Below, piece after piece: positions 24,901 to 33,109 of a stretch of 64,000 nt of DNA; position 1 is the stretch's first letter, and each line of letters begins with the position of its first letter. The stretch is from Cristatella mucedo (taxonomy: Eukaryota > Bryozoa > Phylactolaemata > Cristatellidae), in the NCBI GenBank assembly GCA_009760855.2, contig WPIO01000049.1, positions 2,435,001 through 2,499,000 on the forward strand. The letters are read 5' to 3'. The translations under genes were made by a program, and so were the position numbers. Under the pieces are notes generated by a model. The model saw only the letters and a program-made list of their open reading frames with translations, was not told the DNA's origin and ran no database searches.

Positions 24901-27900
24901 GCATGTGTGCATTAGTGTGATGTATCGTCTCACCGTGATTATTCATGACCTCCTTTGTCAAGCAAGGCATAGAGGCCGCAGGTTTTTTGAGCGTTGTCTC
25001 TCCTCCTGAAGCACATTTCACAGAGCCGGAGCTTTACTGAAAAATTCGGCTACTGGTGGGGGTCGAACGCCCTACCTCAGCTGCCTGTCGATATTGTTCT
25101 ATAGACATTTTAAGGCATTCAAATCAGGCAAGTGGCCGAGCCACTGCATCACCACCAAACAAGTAATCGTCAAAAAGTATTTCACTGGCCTGGAAGTGCA
25201 CATAAGGTGCTTATCTTGCTGCTAAAACTAACGACTCTCAGCAGAGTACCTGAGCTTTGAAATACAACTTGCTTCGCCTGCAATAACTTGGATAAAGTAC
25301 TTTTTGGTATAGGTAGGGGCTTGACCACGAGCATAGAGGTTGAAAGACTCACACAAGTGCAAGCACTTGTTGGAACACGACGGATCATAATAATAATAAT
25401 AATAATAATTCACTTGATAAAGCACCCTCAGAGAACTTAATCTCTCTCTCTAGGCGCTTTACATTTGCTGTAAAGTGAAATGCAATTGAATGGTAAGTAA
25501 AATCATGCTTGAAAAACAAACGAAATGAATAATATGGTTAGGGGTGATATGCACAGGGTCAGCATGCAAATGTGGTTAGTGGCAGCATGCACGGTGTCAG
25601 CACGCATAAGCACATCAAGGACGAATCACAGGGACCCACTAAATGCTGTCCTAAATAGGTGTTTTTAGGTTCATTTTAAATGTGGTCAGGTCAGGGGATG
25701 TTCTGACGAAGGTCGGGAGGGAGTTCCAGGCTTTGGGAGCATATGAACTAAATGCAGGGTCTCCAAAGGATTTAAGGTTTGTATGAGGTATTTGTAGACT
25801 GTTGGATTTCGAAAAGCGGGTGGTACGATGCTTGGCCTGATGGGGTAGTATATCTGACAGATAGGCTGGAGCCATAGAATGAAGGGACCTAAAAGTGAGC
25901 GACAAAACCTTGAAGTCAATCCGTTGCTTGACTGGTAGCCAGTGCAGGTCGGCGAGAAGTGGTGTAATGTGGCAACTGCGACGCTCACGACAGACAAGCC
26001 TAGCTGCAGAGTTTTGCACCAGCTGCAATCGCCTGAGCGCACATGCTGGTAGGCCAGTAAGCAGTGAGTTGCAGAAGTCGAGACGGGATGTCACGAATGC
26101 ATGGACCAACTTGGACGTGGTATCTTTATCTAAACAAGCCCAAATTTTAGCAATGTTATGAAGCTGAACATAGGCGGATTTGACTGTGGAGCTGATATGG
26201 TCGTCTGACGAGAGTTCGCTTTGGAATATGACACCTAGATTTCGAGCTGATTCAACTGGAGATATGCTGGCAGAGCCAATTTTGAGAGTCAGCCTTTCCA
26301 ATCTCTGGATCACACTGGGTTTGCCCATAACTAGTAAGTTAGTTTTATCATCGTTAAGTTTTAGAAAATTTGCTGCCATCCATGTGCGGATGTCATCAAT
26401 GCATGCAGATAGTGAGTTTAGAGAATTTGAGGTGCTCGAAGGCTGGAAGGGGTCAAAACAAAGGTACAACTGAGTGTCATCTGCATAGAAGTGAAAGCCT
26501 AGATTGTGCTTGGCAATCACATCAGCAAGAGGCAGAGTATAAACCGTGAAAAGAACAGGACCTAGCACTGAGCCCTGAGGTACTCCATATTCCAGAGGTA
26601 CTTCAGATGATCTTTGTCCATTCACGTCACTCTGGAGTCTCCCACGGAGATAGGACCTGAACCACTGCAGAGCAGTGCCAGTGATGCCCAGGCGAGATGA
26701 GAGGCGCTCTAGAAGAACTTTGTGATCGATGGTATCAAAAGCTGCTGAAAGATCAAGCAAAACAAGCAGAGACACTCTACCCATGTCTGCATGGGCAAAG
26801 ATCATCAAAGTTGACATTTAAATCGTCCAGACTGAGGAAAGAAAATTTCTCGTGCAAAAGGAACCGAGAGAAAGCCGGAAGCCGTGGTCAGCTACGATCT
26901 GCTGCCGCCAATCTGCAGATGCCAATCGAGCCGATGCTGTCGCCGATGCCCAATCACGGATCGCCTGATAATGATAATGATAATGATCACACAATCACAG
27001 ATCGCTTGATCACCAAGCATGACTTACTTTGAGTCCAGCAGTGGCAAAGTTCAGGTTCAGCTTTGATAGCTTCGCCAGCGTCTGCAAGCGCCTGAAACGA
27101 GCGATCAAGCCCAGCAAGTCGAACGCGCTGCAGTGGCAGCAAGCTCCCAAGGGGTGTGAGAATGCTGCGCCAGGCCGCCGCTGCTCGTCACTGCCTCCAC
27201 CACGGACCACAGGATCTGGCAGCTTCGCCGGCGAGTCCGATGCTGCTGGCTGCGACTCTGTGAGCAGATGCCAGGTAAAATCGACAGGTGCCACACTCTC
27301 ACTGGCCAGCCCGAGGCACGGACTCAGCTCGAGGAACGAGGCACGAGGCGACAGCTCGATCTAATCGAATCGGTGGCATGCAGCGGCAGGTGCCTCGAGA
27401 AGAGACGAGTCGACTAGAGTGGACCGTCTCGAATAGCCGAGTGGCTGCTTCCCTATGGGCATTGGCTCTAATGGCAGGAGTCGCCGGCTCAGCATTATTT
27501 TCTACCAGTGGATTGCGCTCATTGCAGAGCCACGTCTTCGACAGATCGACTCGCCCCCTCCCACACCCTGGGGGCAGCTTATGGGTGGTGCAGCAGTGTT
27601 GCAGCCACAGAGGCTGGTGCTCAGAAGGAGCTGCAGCAGCCTCTGTGGCTACTGCAGCTCTGTTGAAGCCGATCACCAAGGCACTGAGTGACGTTTGTCA
27701 TGTGCGGTGCAAACTACTCGAACTGTGGACTCCTCGGGAATGACTCAGCAGTCGTTGAAACGTTCGTTGCTGAGGCCACTTTGCCATCGGTGATCCTTAT
27801 CAAAGCTGGCCTGATAGGCTGATAGTGGCCAAAACCAGTTTTCGGCAAGCCCTTTATCTCCTTGTGCCCTGCGTAACTCTCAAGGCAAGCTCGTGGACGC

Positions 27901-30900
27901 TAGGGCTACGCCAGATACGAAGGCGATGGAGCTGCCTGTGCAGCACTGGCCGAAGTCCACCGGCATATCTGTCACCAGCCGTTTGTATGCAGGCATAAGT
28001 TTTCTGGCTTCGTGACATTAAGATGTCACGCGAGCGTGTGATCACGCTACATGGGCGGCGCAGCATGAACCGAGTGCATACAGGCCAGTCAGACTTATCA
28101 TTATGTACCACAGGCACTAAAGGAGAGCATGTATTAAGACTCTCAGCACCCATTAGCACAGGTCTGCCAGTGCCTTTGAGTTTGTGCCCATACACCGTGG
28201 ACCTAATTCTGCACGTAGCAGGTAAGCACACTGTTAATGAAATCTCTGAAAACAGGCCATTTGATCAGCGGCATAATTCTTTTTTACTAAACGATATTGA
28301 CTTCACCACCTATCACTGTCACATTAGAACCACATTTGGGTCACATTAGAAGCAAGTGTGGGCAGGCTGAGCACTGTAACACCTTTAAAGCACAAAAAGG
28401 AAGGAGATCGTGGTTTGGCTTCGAGTCAACTTAGTCTGAGCAATGAGCCTGTTGAGAAGAGTCGGCTTGACGCTACAATCTTAATGCTACTTATGCTTGG
28501 CTTAGACGACAAATTGACTCACGAGGCATCTAGCACCTTGCAACACATACCCCAGAACCAGGTATGAGAAAGCAAAATACTGTGCATCGCTTGCCTCAGG
28601 GTCAAATCGGCGACCTCAGACACCTTATCGGGTCGGCAAAAGGGCGAACTGGGCCAAATCAAAAGGGCCGAATCAAAATGGCCAGTCAGACCCGGCTGAC
28701 TCGTCAGCAGAGAGATGTGGCTCGCCGGCAGCCAGCCAGACAGCAGGCGCTTAGCTTGCACGCCCACTAGGCTCTTACTAGCCTCAGCAGCAAGCTACCA
28801 GCAGCAGCAGCAGCAGCAGCCTCAGCAGCAGCCTCTTACCTGTACAGTGGTTTGAGCAGACTCTCGCTTAGCTGGCTGTGATCCTTCGCCACCTCGGCAG
28901 GATCAGTGGGAAGTCGCCTCTCTGCAAAGTATGTGTCCCTCATTCCCTCTGTCATTCGTGAATCAGCAATGCCAGGCAGAAGCAGCAGCAGCATCAGCAG
29001 CAGCAGCAGGTGTCATGCAGAGATGCAGACAGCAGTGCAATCATTCAGTAGAAATGGAATAAACGTCAAATCAAAAAGTAAACCTGGTCAGATGCACACC
29101 GACTGATCATTGTGCACATTACTAAACTCATCACGTTCGACAATAGTTGCTGAGACACAGTAAATCATTGCCCCTTTTCCAGTGCCAGAATGGGGTGTGA
29201 AGAGATTTATCAATCGGTCTTGTAAGCAGCTTGGCGTTTCGACTTCCGGTGCAAGCAGGGCCGGAACGAGCAACGATCGCACCCCACCGAAGTCTGTGCA
29301 CCAGCCCGTGTGATCTGAGAACACGGGAGTGGCAGAGCAAAGCAAACAAGAAAACCCAAAGGGGACCTGCAGACGCCTTGAGCTGGCCTAGCAAGTCTCT
29401 GGCGCTAGTCGTACCTGTCCTAGCCAGGGATTCAAATTCCACTCGAAGCTTTGGACAGTAATCTTGAGCTGACACAAATCTCGGAGGGGGACATAGTGTG
29501 CTTTTGACAGTTCGGTCAGCAGGGGACAGTCTGCAAGCCGCTGCGAGAGCGCTGCAGCTGGACAAGAGGGCATTAGACAAGACGGTGGCTCGCACGAGGC
29601 CAGCCAAGTGAAAGAGAGAGAGGCATGCTGGCTGCTGACAGGCGCCAAGCTTGCCGCCAGTCGCTGCTGCTACTGCACTGAGCACCAATACAAGATGGTT
29701 GATCTGTGAAAAATGGCTGCATTTCTGTATGTGGGCATCATCGGTATACACTACACAGTCTTACAAAACTGAGGACAGGTAGCTTTCGAGAGGCAAACCT
29801 ACAGCCAGGGTCCCTGGTAAGTGCTCAGTGCCTCCTCCTCCTTGAGAATCGAAAGCGAGCATTGAAGACATGCAAGCGCACGGCAGCTGCAGCAGCATTA
29901 GCATCAGCAGCAGCATCAGCATCAGCAGCAGCAGCAGCATCAGCAGCAGCAGCATCAGCATCAGCAGCAGCATCAGCAGCATCAGGAGCATCAGCAGCAG
30001 CATCAGCAGCAGCAGCAGCATCAGCAGTAGCAGCATCAGCAGCAGCAGCATCAGCAGCAGCAGCATCAGCATCAGCAGTAGCAGCATCAGCATCAGCAGC
30101 ATCAGCATCAGCAGCAGCAGCAGCATCAGCATCAGCATCAGCATCAGCAGTAGCAGCATCAGCAGCAGCAGCAGCAGCATCAGCATCAGCAGCATCAGCA
30201 GCAGTGGGCGGCCTCAATAGCAGTGCTTCGGGCGTCCAGGCACACTCTCCTCCAGCTCAGCCTGTGCTGCTGGTGCTGCAGCAGCCCCTCCCCTGGGCTT
30301 TGTTGCTCACGTCGGTTACTCTCAGTGGAATCCTCTCGGTGTACAGAGGGCGACGTTAGATCTAATTAGCTGGCACTTTGTCTTTCACTGCAGCACCTCC
30401 CAGTGGCCCTGGGCTGCATGTGTTGCCACGCCCACAGCTCTGCTGGCTAAAACGGCTTCCGGTCGGCAGTCGGCTGCCCTGCGACCTCACTCTCAGAGAG
30501 CTCAACTCAAGCTTGCTGTAAGGTCAGCCAGTCTGCTTAGGCTTCAGTCTTTGGCTCGAAAAGTTTCGTTTACACAGCAAGCCTTGCGTCTGTCCTGCTT
30601 CGGTCTGTCCTTCTTTCAGGAAGTCTCCATGGTCGGTTTACCTCTTTAAGTTTTTCGTCTAACTTGCTCCACCCGAGAGAGTGATCACGGGAAATAATAT
30701 CTGCTTTGGGAAGTAGGAAGCAGCCTCGGCTGTCCTCCTCTTCCCAATGAGTTTTAACCATCCGAGGCTGCCTTTATTCATGCAGCCTCGCTATCTGATT
30801 ATTACATATACCACGACTGTGTAGTGCCTCGTAAAGAAAGGGATGTTTCTGCAGAGCAGCAGCACACAGATTATGTCCCGGATCGATTCGACGGCTCAGA

Positions 30901-32836
30901 TTGCTTCTCTAAGCAATCTGAGCAGTGAAGGTCACGTCCTAGCAGGGACGCATGATTGATTTGTCAGGCTGTCAGCAAGTTGACCCGGCTAATCACCTCT
31001 CTCACCAAGTGAGTCGGCTCAAATGAAAAAAATTGCCTTTTCTCCTTAGCACTGTACACTGGCCATGTATTGTAAGACCGCTGTTGTACTATGCAGTACT
31101 TTCCTGTGAAGTCTTTCGTGCTCATCCATAAATGCAACTGTGCTGTCTGAAAAAGCAGGCGATTGGTGCTGGTCATTCTATAGGGCGGATACTATATTAT
31201 ATCGAGACCCTGTCGGAAGAGACCAGGCATTAGCAGTGGCAGCTTGAGATTTCCTGCTGCCGACTATGGCACATCCTTTCCAGCCGTCCTGAGCTGCTAT
31301 TTCCAGGCTCTCTTCACTAGCTCAAATGCTTTCATGACTCTGCCATGCTTCTCACTTTTTCTTTGTTGCGTGAAATGAAGTATGTTGGGTACCGAATGTT
31401 TGCCGAAAGCTGCATAGGCTGTGAGTTTACTATACAAAACTATCCTTTATAAAACACCTACATAGTCTTAGTGGAGTTACATGTGGAGTTACATGTGGAG
31501 TTAGTGAGATACATTTTGCTGACTGTGCCCAGAGCTGTTATCATGCAATGACAGGCCAGCGACACGTTAGGGCGGCCTAATCCACTAATGCTAATCATAA
31601 TCCACGACTGGAGCCAGCCGTATAGCAGAGGACAGCTGGATGGCATACGATGCATTTGTAACTGCAGCTGGACGAATGTGTTAATAGGCAATCGGGGAGC
31701 TGCCAGTGGAGCAGGCTCCAAGCTAATCCCCTTTCCCGGTCACCTCTAAGCTGACGAATTGAAAAAAAAGCTGATCTTTGTCGGACGATCCTCAAAAGAT
31801 ACTATCGAAAGATAGCATACCAAAAAACTGGCTAGGTCCCGAGATTGCCTCAGCGATACCAGAACTACTTAGCATCAAGCGCAAGAAGATTGTTGGCTAA
31901 ATAGTGAGTCACGGTGCTCCTCACACACTTACTATACTCAGAGACTTCATTTTCAATCAGGCGATTTTAAAATTGCTCAATAGTTTCTGTCGGTATTCAT
32001 CCGTTGAGGCATACAACAGTAAACCCGAGACTAGATGCTGAGTTTTGGTTTGCTTACCTGCAGTGCTCCCAGCTTCTCGACCGGGAGGTTGCAATCTGAT
32101 CAACTGGCTACCCTGGACTACCAATGCCTGCCTGACAAAAAGGTCCTGCTTACGAAAAGAGCATACAGCCAACCTCTCTCGCTACGGATCAGCTCCACAT
32201 AGCGGTCAAGTCAGGTCGTGTGCTGCTGGTGAAGGACAACATTACACTTGCTGCTGCTATCTAGGAGACGACCAGCAGCTGCATTCAGAGGCAGCAGCAA
32301 CAGTAGCTGCAGCAGCGTCAGTGATCGACAGTGCTGCCAGTCGGCGACGTAATGAGCAGCAAAAGAGTAATCTTTTATCGCCAAGAGTCGATTGAGAGAT
32401 TTCCCTGACCTTGTGGTAGCCCAGAAGTGACAGTCCTCATGCAGCACAGCCTAGCTTCAACACCTAATTGCATTTTTTAGAGACACCTCGAATTACCACA
32501 ATATGAAGCAACCCATAATCGCTGTGAGCCTACTCTGTGCATGTCATTTGATCGGCAGTCATGCATCAGTTAGCTACATCCGCTTATCGGTGTGCCACCT
32601 TTAACAGCAAAGCAGTGAAAATAAATATAAGGATATGCCCAGCCATGGTCTTAGCACAGAAGTAAAAGCAGGGCAACTTGAAAGACCAAACGCGTATGCA
32701 AACGCAAACACACTTGCACATGCACACGCATGCCCCTACGTGCACGTGCACACACAGTTGTAAACACCCGCACGGTCACCCATGTGCACACACGTGCTCG
32801 AGCAAACAGGCACAGGCAAATACACGCTTGCATGCG

Positions 32837-32883
<47 letters not shown>

Positions 32884-33109
32884 ATGCACTCCCTCGAAGG
32901 CTGGCAGGCATACATAAGCTCAATCGAAGCTCATTAGTCTGTGGACATGACCGTGCAGAGGGTCAGCAAGGCTTCTGAGAATGCGAAATCGACACTCTTC
33001 TGAGTGCATCTGACAACATCGAAGTGCAGCGTCCTACCTTCGAAGAGCTGCACGTATTGTGGAAATCCTGCTTCCATGAGCCAGGTGCAAGCTTCTAGAC
33101 CATCCAGCT
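10916..33109 (-). CDS. START-GAP Rho GTPase-activating protein (SAM-RhoGAP-START), 12 common exons
   Basis: Orthologue of vertebrate DLC1/STARD13/STARD8 and Drosophila crossveinless-c. The family switches off RhoA (and less strongly Cdc42) at focal adhesions and cell junctions, controlling actin contractility and morphogenesis. Coding exons in transcript order: 33109-33038, 28921-28840, 27091-27028, 20351-19175, 18688-18448, 17262-17053, 15883-15645, 15444-15316, 15175-14829, 13502-13365, 12075-11717, 11294-10916 (stop). Every intron has GT..AG ends and all eleven junction phases agree, giving 3,437 nt of open frame, about 1,144 residues, against roughly 1,100 in DLC1. Domain order is SAM (about residues 1-60), serine-rich adhesion-targeting linker (60-550), RhoGAP (600-800) and START (870-1,144). 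The 5' end is unresolved: no start codon is certain, and two candidate first exons lie upstream. Introns range from 140 bp to 6.7 kb and carry LINE and MITE insertions. It has no recognisable neighbour gene in the window. Confidence 0.93.
11717..12075 (-). CDS. START-GAP exon: START domain, first part
   Basis: 119 codons from CGTTTCTGCAG|GAG to CTG-AG|GTGAGC. It carries LPLWKASIEVEAPPVEVL and ERHLWDDFEEV, nearly identical to LKLWKASVEVEAPPSVVL and ERHLWDEDFVQW of the family. The START fold is a lipid-binding helix-grip; the ligand in this family is not well defined. The end reads HILLR and joins SWRTQL in the next exon, matching VVLRTWRTNL. Confidence 0.95.
12210..12590 (-). mobile_element. 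LINE B reverse-transcriptase C-terminal fragment (intronic)
   Basis: The reverse strand encodes GLAPPYQAELLHQCKPHRA, matching the HGLAPPYLSELL-type block after the RT domain in CR1/RTE-X-like LINEs. DNA similarity to the 58.2-58.6 kb copy (CCTGCGGGCACGATGAGG versus CCTGAGGGCACGAGGAAGG) shows one family. It ends at the MITE insertion at 12593. Confidence 0.68.
12593..12779 (+). mobile_element. 187-bp hAT MITE with SPIN-like ends
   Basis: Begins CGGCGGTTCTCAACCTGAGG and ends GACGGTTGAGAACCATTG, an imperfect terminal inverted repeat around GGTTCTCAACC. Internal blocks GGATCGCGACCCCTTTGAGG, GTCGAACGACCCTTTCACAC and ACATGAGGAACTATATTAAA correspond closely to my memory of SPIN-type hAT termini, known for horizontal transfer in animals. 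Flanks ATGTAGAG and ATCTAGCG match at 6 of 8 positions, a decayed 8-bp target duplication. It lies in the intron between the RhoGAP-START linker and START exons. Confidence 0.85.
12780..13364. other. START-GAP intron sequence, nothing else seen
   Basis: Unremarkable intron DNA downstream of the MITE, with no coding or repeat signal recognised. Confidence 0.5.
13365..13502 (-). CDS. START-GAP exon: RhoGAP-START linker
   Basis: 46 codons, phase 0 at both ends, between CATCTCCTAG|ATT and AAG|GTACTG. It begins IPEEFAACTFTCRDEM, which joins LFQ to give LFQ-IPEE, equivalent to LFQ-VPEEMSRCRNSY in DLC1. It ends DECIRCVLK, which joins ELGRKSKGW (compare DCVDGLFKEVKEKFKGW). The exon is short and AT-balanced and is found only by homology and splice phase. 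Confidence 0.9.
13503..14828. other. START-GAP intron with small tandem repeat
   Basis: 1.3-kb intron. Near the upstream donor, 14764-14820 holds a tandem repeat built on CCGGACGTGGGGACAC. Otherwise no feature was recognised. Confidence 0.55.
14829..15175 (-). CDS. START-GAP exon: RhoGAP C-terminus
   Basis: 115 codons. AAMMLLPCENRQALRALLDF matches AAIMLLPDENREVLQTLLYF, and NQMTASNLAVCFAPSLF matches NQMTPTNLAVCLAPSLF, which contains the conserved Asn of the GAP fold. The exon closes with GDRLFQ, aligned with CKKLFQ. The acceptor follows a TCTCTCTTTCTCTCTCT tract, and the donor CAG|GTAGAG is phase 0. Reading through the donor stays open for another 94 codons over a small Pro/Arg repeat, so intron retention would give a START-less protein. 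Confidence 0.95.
15316..15444 (-). CDS. START-GAP exon: RhoGAP middle
   Basis: 42 codons reading AYDLADLLKQFFRELPECLL and TDRLSELFLAIHQ, matching AYDVADMLKQYFRDLPEPLM and TNKLSETFLQIYQ. This covers the helices that frame the Rho-binding surface. The acceptor is CGTCGACAG|AC. The donor CAG-T|GTGAGC leaves one base that forms Tyr with the next exon, as in the vertebrate IYQ-Y-VP sequence. The introns on both sides are short (200 and 140 bp). Confidence 0.95.
15645..15883 (-). CDS. START-GAP exon: RhoGAP N-terminus with arginine finger
   Basis: Encodes VFCTPLSAIQQTEGHPLPAG and VGIFRRPGVKSRIQKLRNDI, matching VFGVPLTVNVQRTGQPLP and VGLFRKSGVKSRIQALRQ. The first Arg of IFRR (15703-15705) is the catalytic arginine finger that stimulates GTP hydrolysis by Rho. 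The acceptor CTCGCAG|A and donor AGGG|GTGAGC are phase-consistent (2 in, 1 out). The linker before VFC is diverged but similar in length to DLC1, so no exon seems to be missing. Confidence 0.94.
15884..17052. other. START-GAP intron
   Basis: Contains CAG/CTG runs at 15955-15986 and 16170-16195 and an AT-rich ATA/AAT tract at 16686-16727. No gene is seen; open frames on the plus strand at 15.3-16.1 kb are the antisense of RhoGAP exons. Confidence 0.5.
17053..17262 (-). CDS. START-GAP exon: helical lead-in to RhoGAP
   Basis: 69 full codons containing HHLTAGQLSCLRKLCLLKVT and AQLEEHCP, the counterpart of the NLLQKYSLLKLTALLEKYTP helix that precedes RhoGAP in DLC1. The acceptor is TTTCGCAG|A and the donor CG|GTAGGT. 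Phases (2 in, 2 out) match both neighbours. A basic stretch, KPSRKQSKKSLLQR, opens the exon. The polybasic patch that DLC1 has just before RhoGAP is only weakly represented here. Confidence 0.9.
17545..17665 (+). repeat. Repeat family C (unclassified short element)
   Basis: CTACCGAATGTGTACGGAAA, GTGCGCTATAGAAAACTC, CACCCACTTAGTCTTTGTGG, AGTTACAGAG and a GATATACATTACACAGCATG end. It shares this block order with copies at 22.1, 31.4, 34.2, 41.8 and 50.4 kb. Confidence 0.7.
17930..17975. repeat. TGCA/GT microsatellite
   Basis: (ATGC)n followed by a short GT run, inside a broader TGTG-rich stretch (17870-18010) of the START-GAP intron. Confidence 0.85.
18448..18688 (-). CDS. START-GAP exon: RRDSGVG motif
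   Basis: 79 codons ending in EDRRDSGVGLSLTREPVSTK. The core matches ERRDSGVGASLTR, a hallmark of DLC1/STARD13 between the adhesion-targeting region and the RhoGAP domain. The acceptor CCCACTCAG|GC has a pyrimidine-rich tract and the donor is AA|GTAAGG. The preceding exon supplies the first G of a Gly codon. The N-terminal part is Ala/Asp/Leu-rich and does not visibly carry the LD motif (LDxLLxxL) that DLC1 uses for talin and FAK. Confidence 0.92.
19175..20351 (-). CDS. START-GAP large exon: serine-rich adhesion-targeting linker
   Basis: 1,177 nt, 392 codons, opening at CTCTTGCAG|CTT-GAC and closing at CGC-G|GTACGAG. It begins with FKWHVDRKSKKWSHV, equivalent to the WTFQRESKRWSRLEEF segment after the SAM domain in DLC1. 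It ends with VYVLPASHVPGTFP (compare VFYIPEDHKPGTFP) and SWYDNVP at 19257-19277 (compare SIYDNVP). In human DLC1 the SIYDNV motif binds the SH2 domain of tensins, so focal-adhesion recruitment is probably conserved. Between these lie Ser, Ala, Gly and Asp runs, including five Asp near 19,800. Codon use is GC-rich, which leaves the other five frames open too; those reading frames are shadows. Confidence 0.92.
21773..22045 (-). mobile_element. LINE A RT C-terminal fragment
   Basis: The reverse-strand reading FNVLSVVSLIFSVLHSIAPS then FQWCGNPCLQLY corresponds to FKVLSLTFRSLHSMAPAYLS and SFGDPAFSSYAPKAWNSLP of LINE A. It is open over about 90 codons but strongly substituted, so it is old. Confidence 0.7.
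22105..22200 (+). repeat. Repeat family C copy
   Basis: GCTATGGAAAACGCTCATGCG, TAACACCCACTCATTCGTGG, GAAGTTACAGATGGGGATGC, TTACAATGCA: the 3' half of the family C consensus. Confidence 0.65.
22365..22395. repeat. Perfect 14-bp hairpin
   Basis: GAACCGACGAGGTC and its complement around an AGC loop, in the START-GAP intron. Confidence 0.85.
23682..24300 (-). mobile_element. LINE A RT fragment, degraded
   Basis: Reverse-strand TAKLVHAVVTSCLDYGNSL matches TSKLVHAFVTSRLDFCNSLL of LINE A, followed by a decayed thumb region. Flanking DNA at 23,980-24,050 also follows the LINE A order (GGCAATCTTCCTCAGCTGAA). Confidence 0.75.
24345..24420 (-). repeat. SINE family B 3' fragment
   Basis: GATTCAACCTCTTTTGTATAGCGACAGAAGAG-like end, then CGCCATCACTTGCAG, matching the reverse complement of the family B body. 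Confidence 0.65.
25385..26820 (-). mobile_element. LINE A: 5'-truncated CR1/L2/jockey-like non-LTR retrotransposon
   Basis: One uninterrupted frame (26817-25651, 388 codons) covers the reverse-transcriptase palm and thumb: LDLSAAFDTIDHKVLL, YGVPQGSVLGPVLF and the catalytic FYADDTQLY, then LNDDKTNLLVMG and the LHWLPVKQRIDFKVLSL thumb. The endonuclease and N-terminal RT blocks are absent, so the copy is 5'-truncated, as usual for LINEs. The frame is followed by a 3' UTR of about 260 bp and a TTATTATTATT microsatellite tail at 25387-25410. The intact frame suggests recent insertion. It sits in a START-GAP intron in the same orientation as the gene. Confidence 0.93.
27028..27091 (-). CDS. START-GAP exon: SAM domain last helix
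   Basis: Completes the SAM fold. Across the junction the protein reads LLKPLYRRLQTLAKLSKL, matching EALCRRLNTLNKCAVMKL in DLC1 without gaps. This alignment selects the acceptor CGTTTCAG|G over another possible acceptor at 27,128, which would add a 12-residue insertion in the same frame. The donor AAA|GTAAGT is a perfect consensus and phase 0. The 6.7-kb intron that follows contains the LINE at 25.4-26.8 kb. Confidence 0.88.
28840..28921 (-). CDS. START-GAP exon: SAM domain middle helices
   Basis: 26 full codons reading RRLPTDPAEVAKDHSQLSES and LLKPLY. This corresponds to the DLC1 segment FPIDISLVKREHDFLDRDAIEALC: same spacing, and conserved Pro-x-Asp, Val, Asp-His/His-Asp and terminal Leu-Tyr/Cys. 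The acceptor is ACTTTGCAG|AG and the donor AG|GTAAGA, a near-consensus site. Incoming phase 1 and outgoing phase 2 both agree with the neighbouring exons. A CAG repeat lies just beyond the donor in the intron. Confidence 0.88.
29885..30208. repeat. CAG/CAT imperfect triplet array
   Basis: About 320 bp built from CAG and CAT triplets in irregular order (CAGCATCAGCAGCAT...), with a few TAG interruptions. It is open in most frames as Ala/Ser, Ile/Ser or Leu/Met repeats, none of which is supported as coding. Confidence 0.95.
30894..30923. repeat. Perfect 13-bp hairpin
   Basis: GCTCAGATTGCTT, loop CTCT, AAGCAATCTGAGC, in a START-GAP intron. Confidence 0.85.
31380..31515 (+). repeat. Repeat family C copy
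   Basis: GGTACCGAATGTTTGCCGAA, AGCTGCATAGGCTGTGAG, CTATACAAAACTATCC, CACCTACATAGTCTTAGTGG, with the GTGGAGTTACAT unit locally triplicated. Confidence 0.72.
32842..32884. repeat. CA microsatellite
   Basis: (GC)n leading into (CA)n with one AAA interruption. Confidence 0.9.
33038..33109 (-). CDS. START-GAP exon: first half of SAM domain
   Basis: Encodes LEACTWLMEAGFPQYVQLFE, which matches the family signature EACDWLRATGFPQYAQLYE almost residue for residue (helices 1-2 of the SAM fold). The donor is G|GTAGGAC after one base of a codon, and the next exon supplies AG to complete Glu. The acceptor is inferred as GCGTTGCAG before AG-CTG-GAT. The frame stays open upstream to a TGA near 33,223, so the exon could start further 5' (for example at a CTACAG site), or the protein could begin inside it. 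The domain identity is firm; the 5' boundary is not. Confidence 0.88.

Larger units (their letters stand above)
20352..27027. other. 6.7-kb START-GAP intron rich in repeats
   Basis: Contains LINE A pieces at 21.8, 23.7 and 25.4 kb, repeat family C at 22.1 kb, a SINE B fragment at 24.3 kb and a hairpin at 22365. Between them (20.4-21.7 and 24.4-25.3 kb) I recognise nothing. Open frames at 20.4-21.4 kb are GC-rich shadows. Confidence 0.55.
28922..33037. other. START-GAP intron (4.1 kb)
   Basis: Holds a CAG-rich tract near 28,981-29,010, the CAG/CAT array at 29.9 kb, a hairpin at 30.9 kb, family C at 31.4 kb and a CA tract at 32,842-32,884. No other gene was recognised; a minus-strand frame at 29.1-29.75 kb has no domain. 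Confidence 0.5.

Noticed and set aside
27092..27127. Earlier acceptor at 27128 giving a longer SAM exon
   Set aside because: Same phase, but it would insert 12 residues into the last SAM helix; the TTTCAG acceptor at 27092 restores a gap-free alignment to DLC1.
29706..30359. 217-residue Ala/Ser-rich protein and Leu/Met-rich antisense frames
   Set aside because: Produced entirely by the CAG/CAT array; the flanks carry no domain or splice support.
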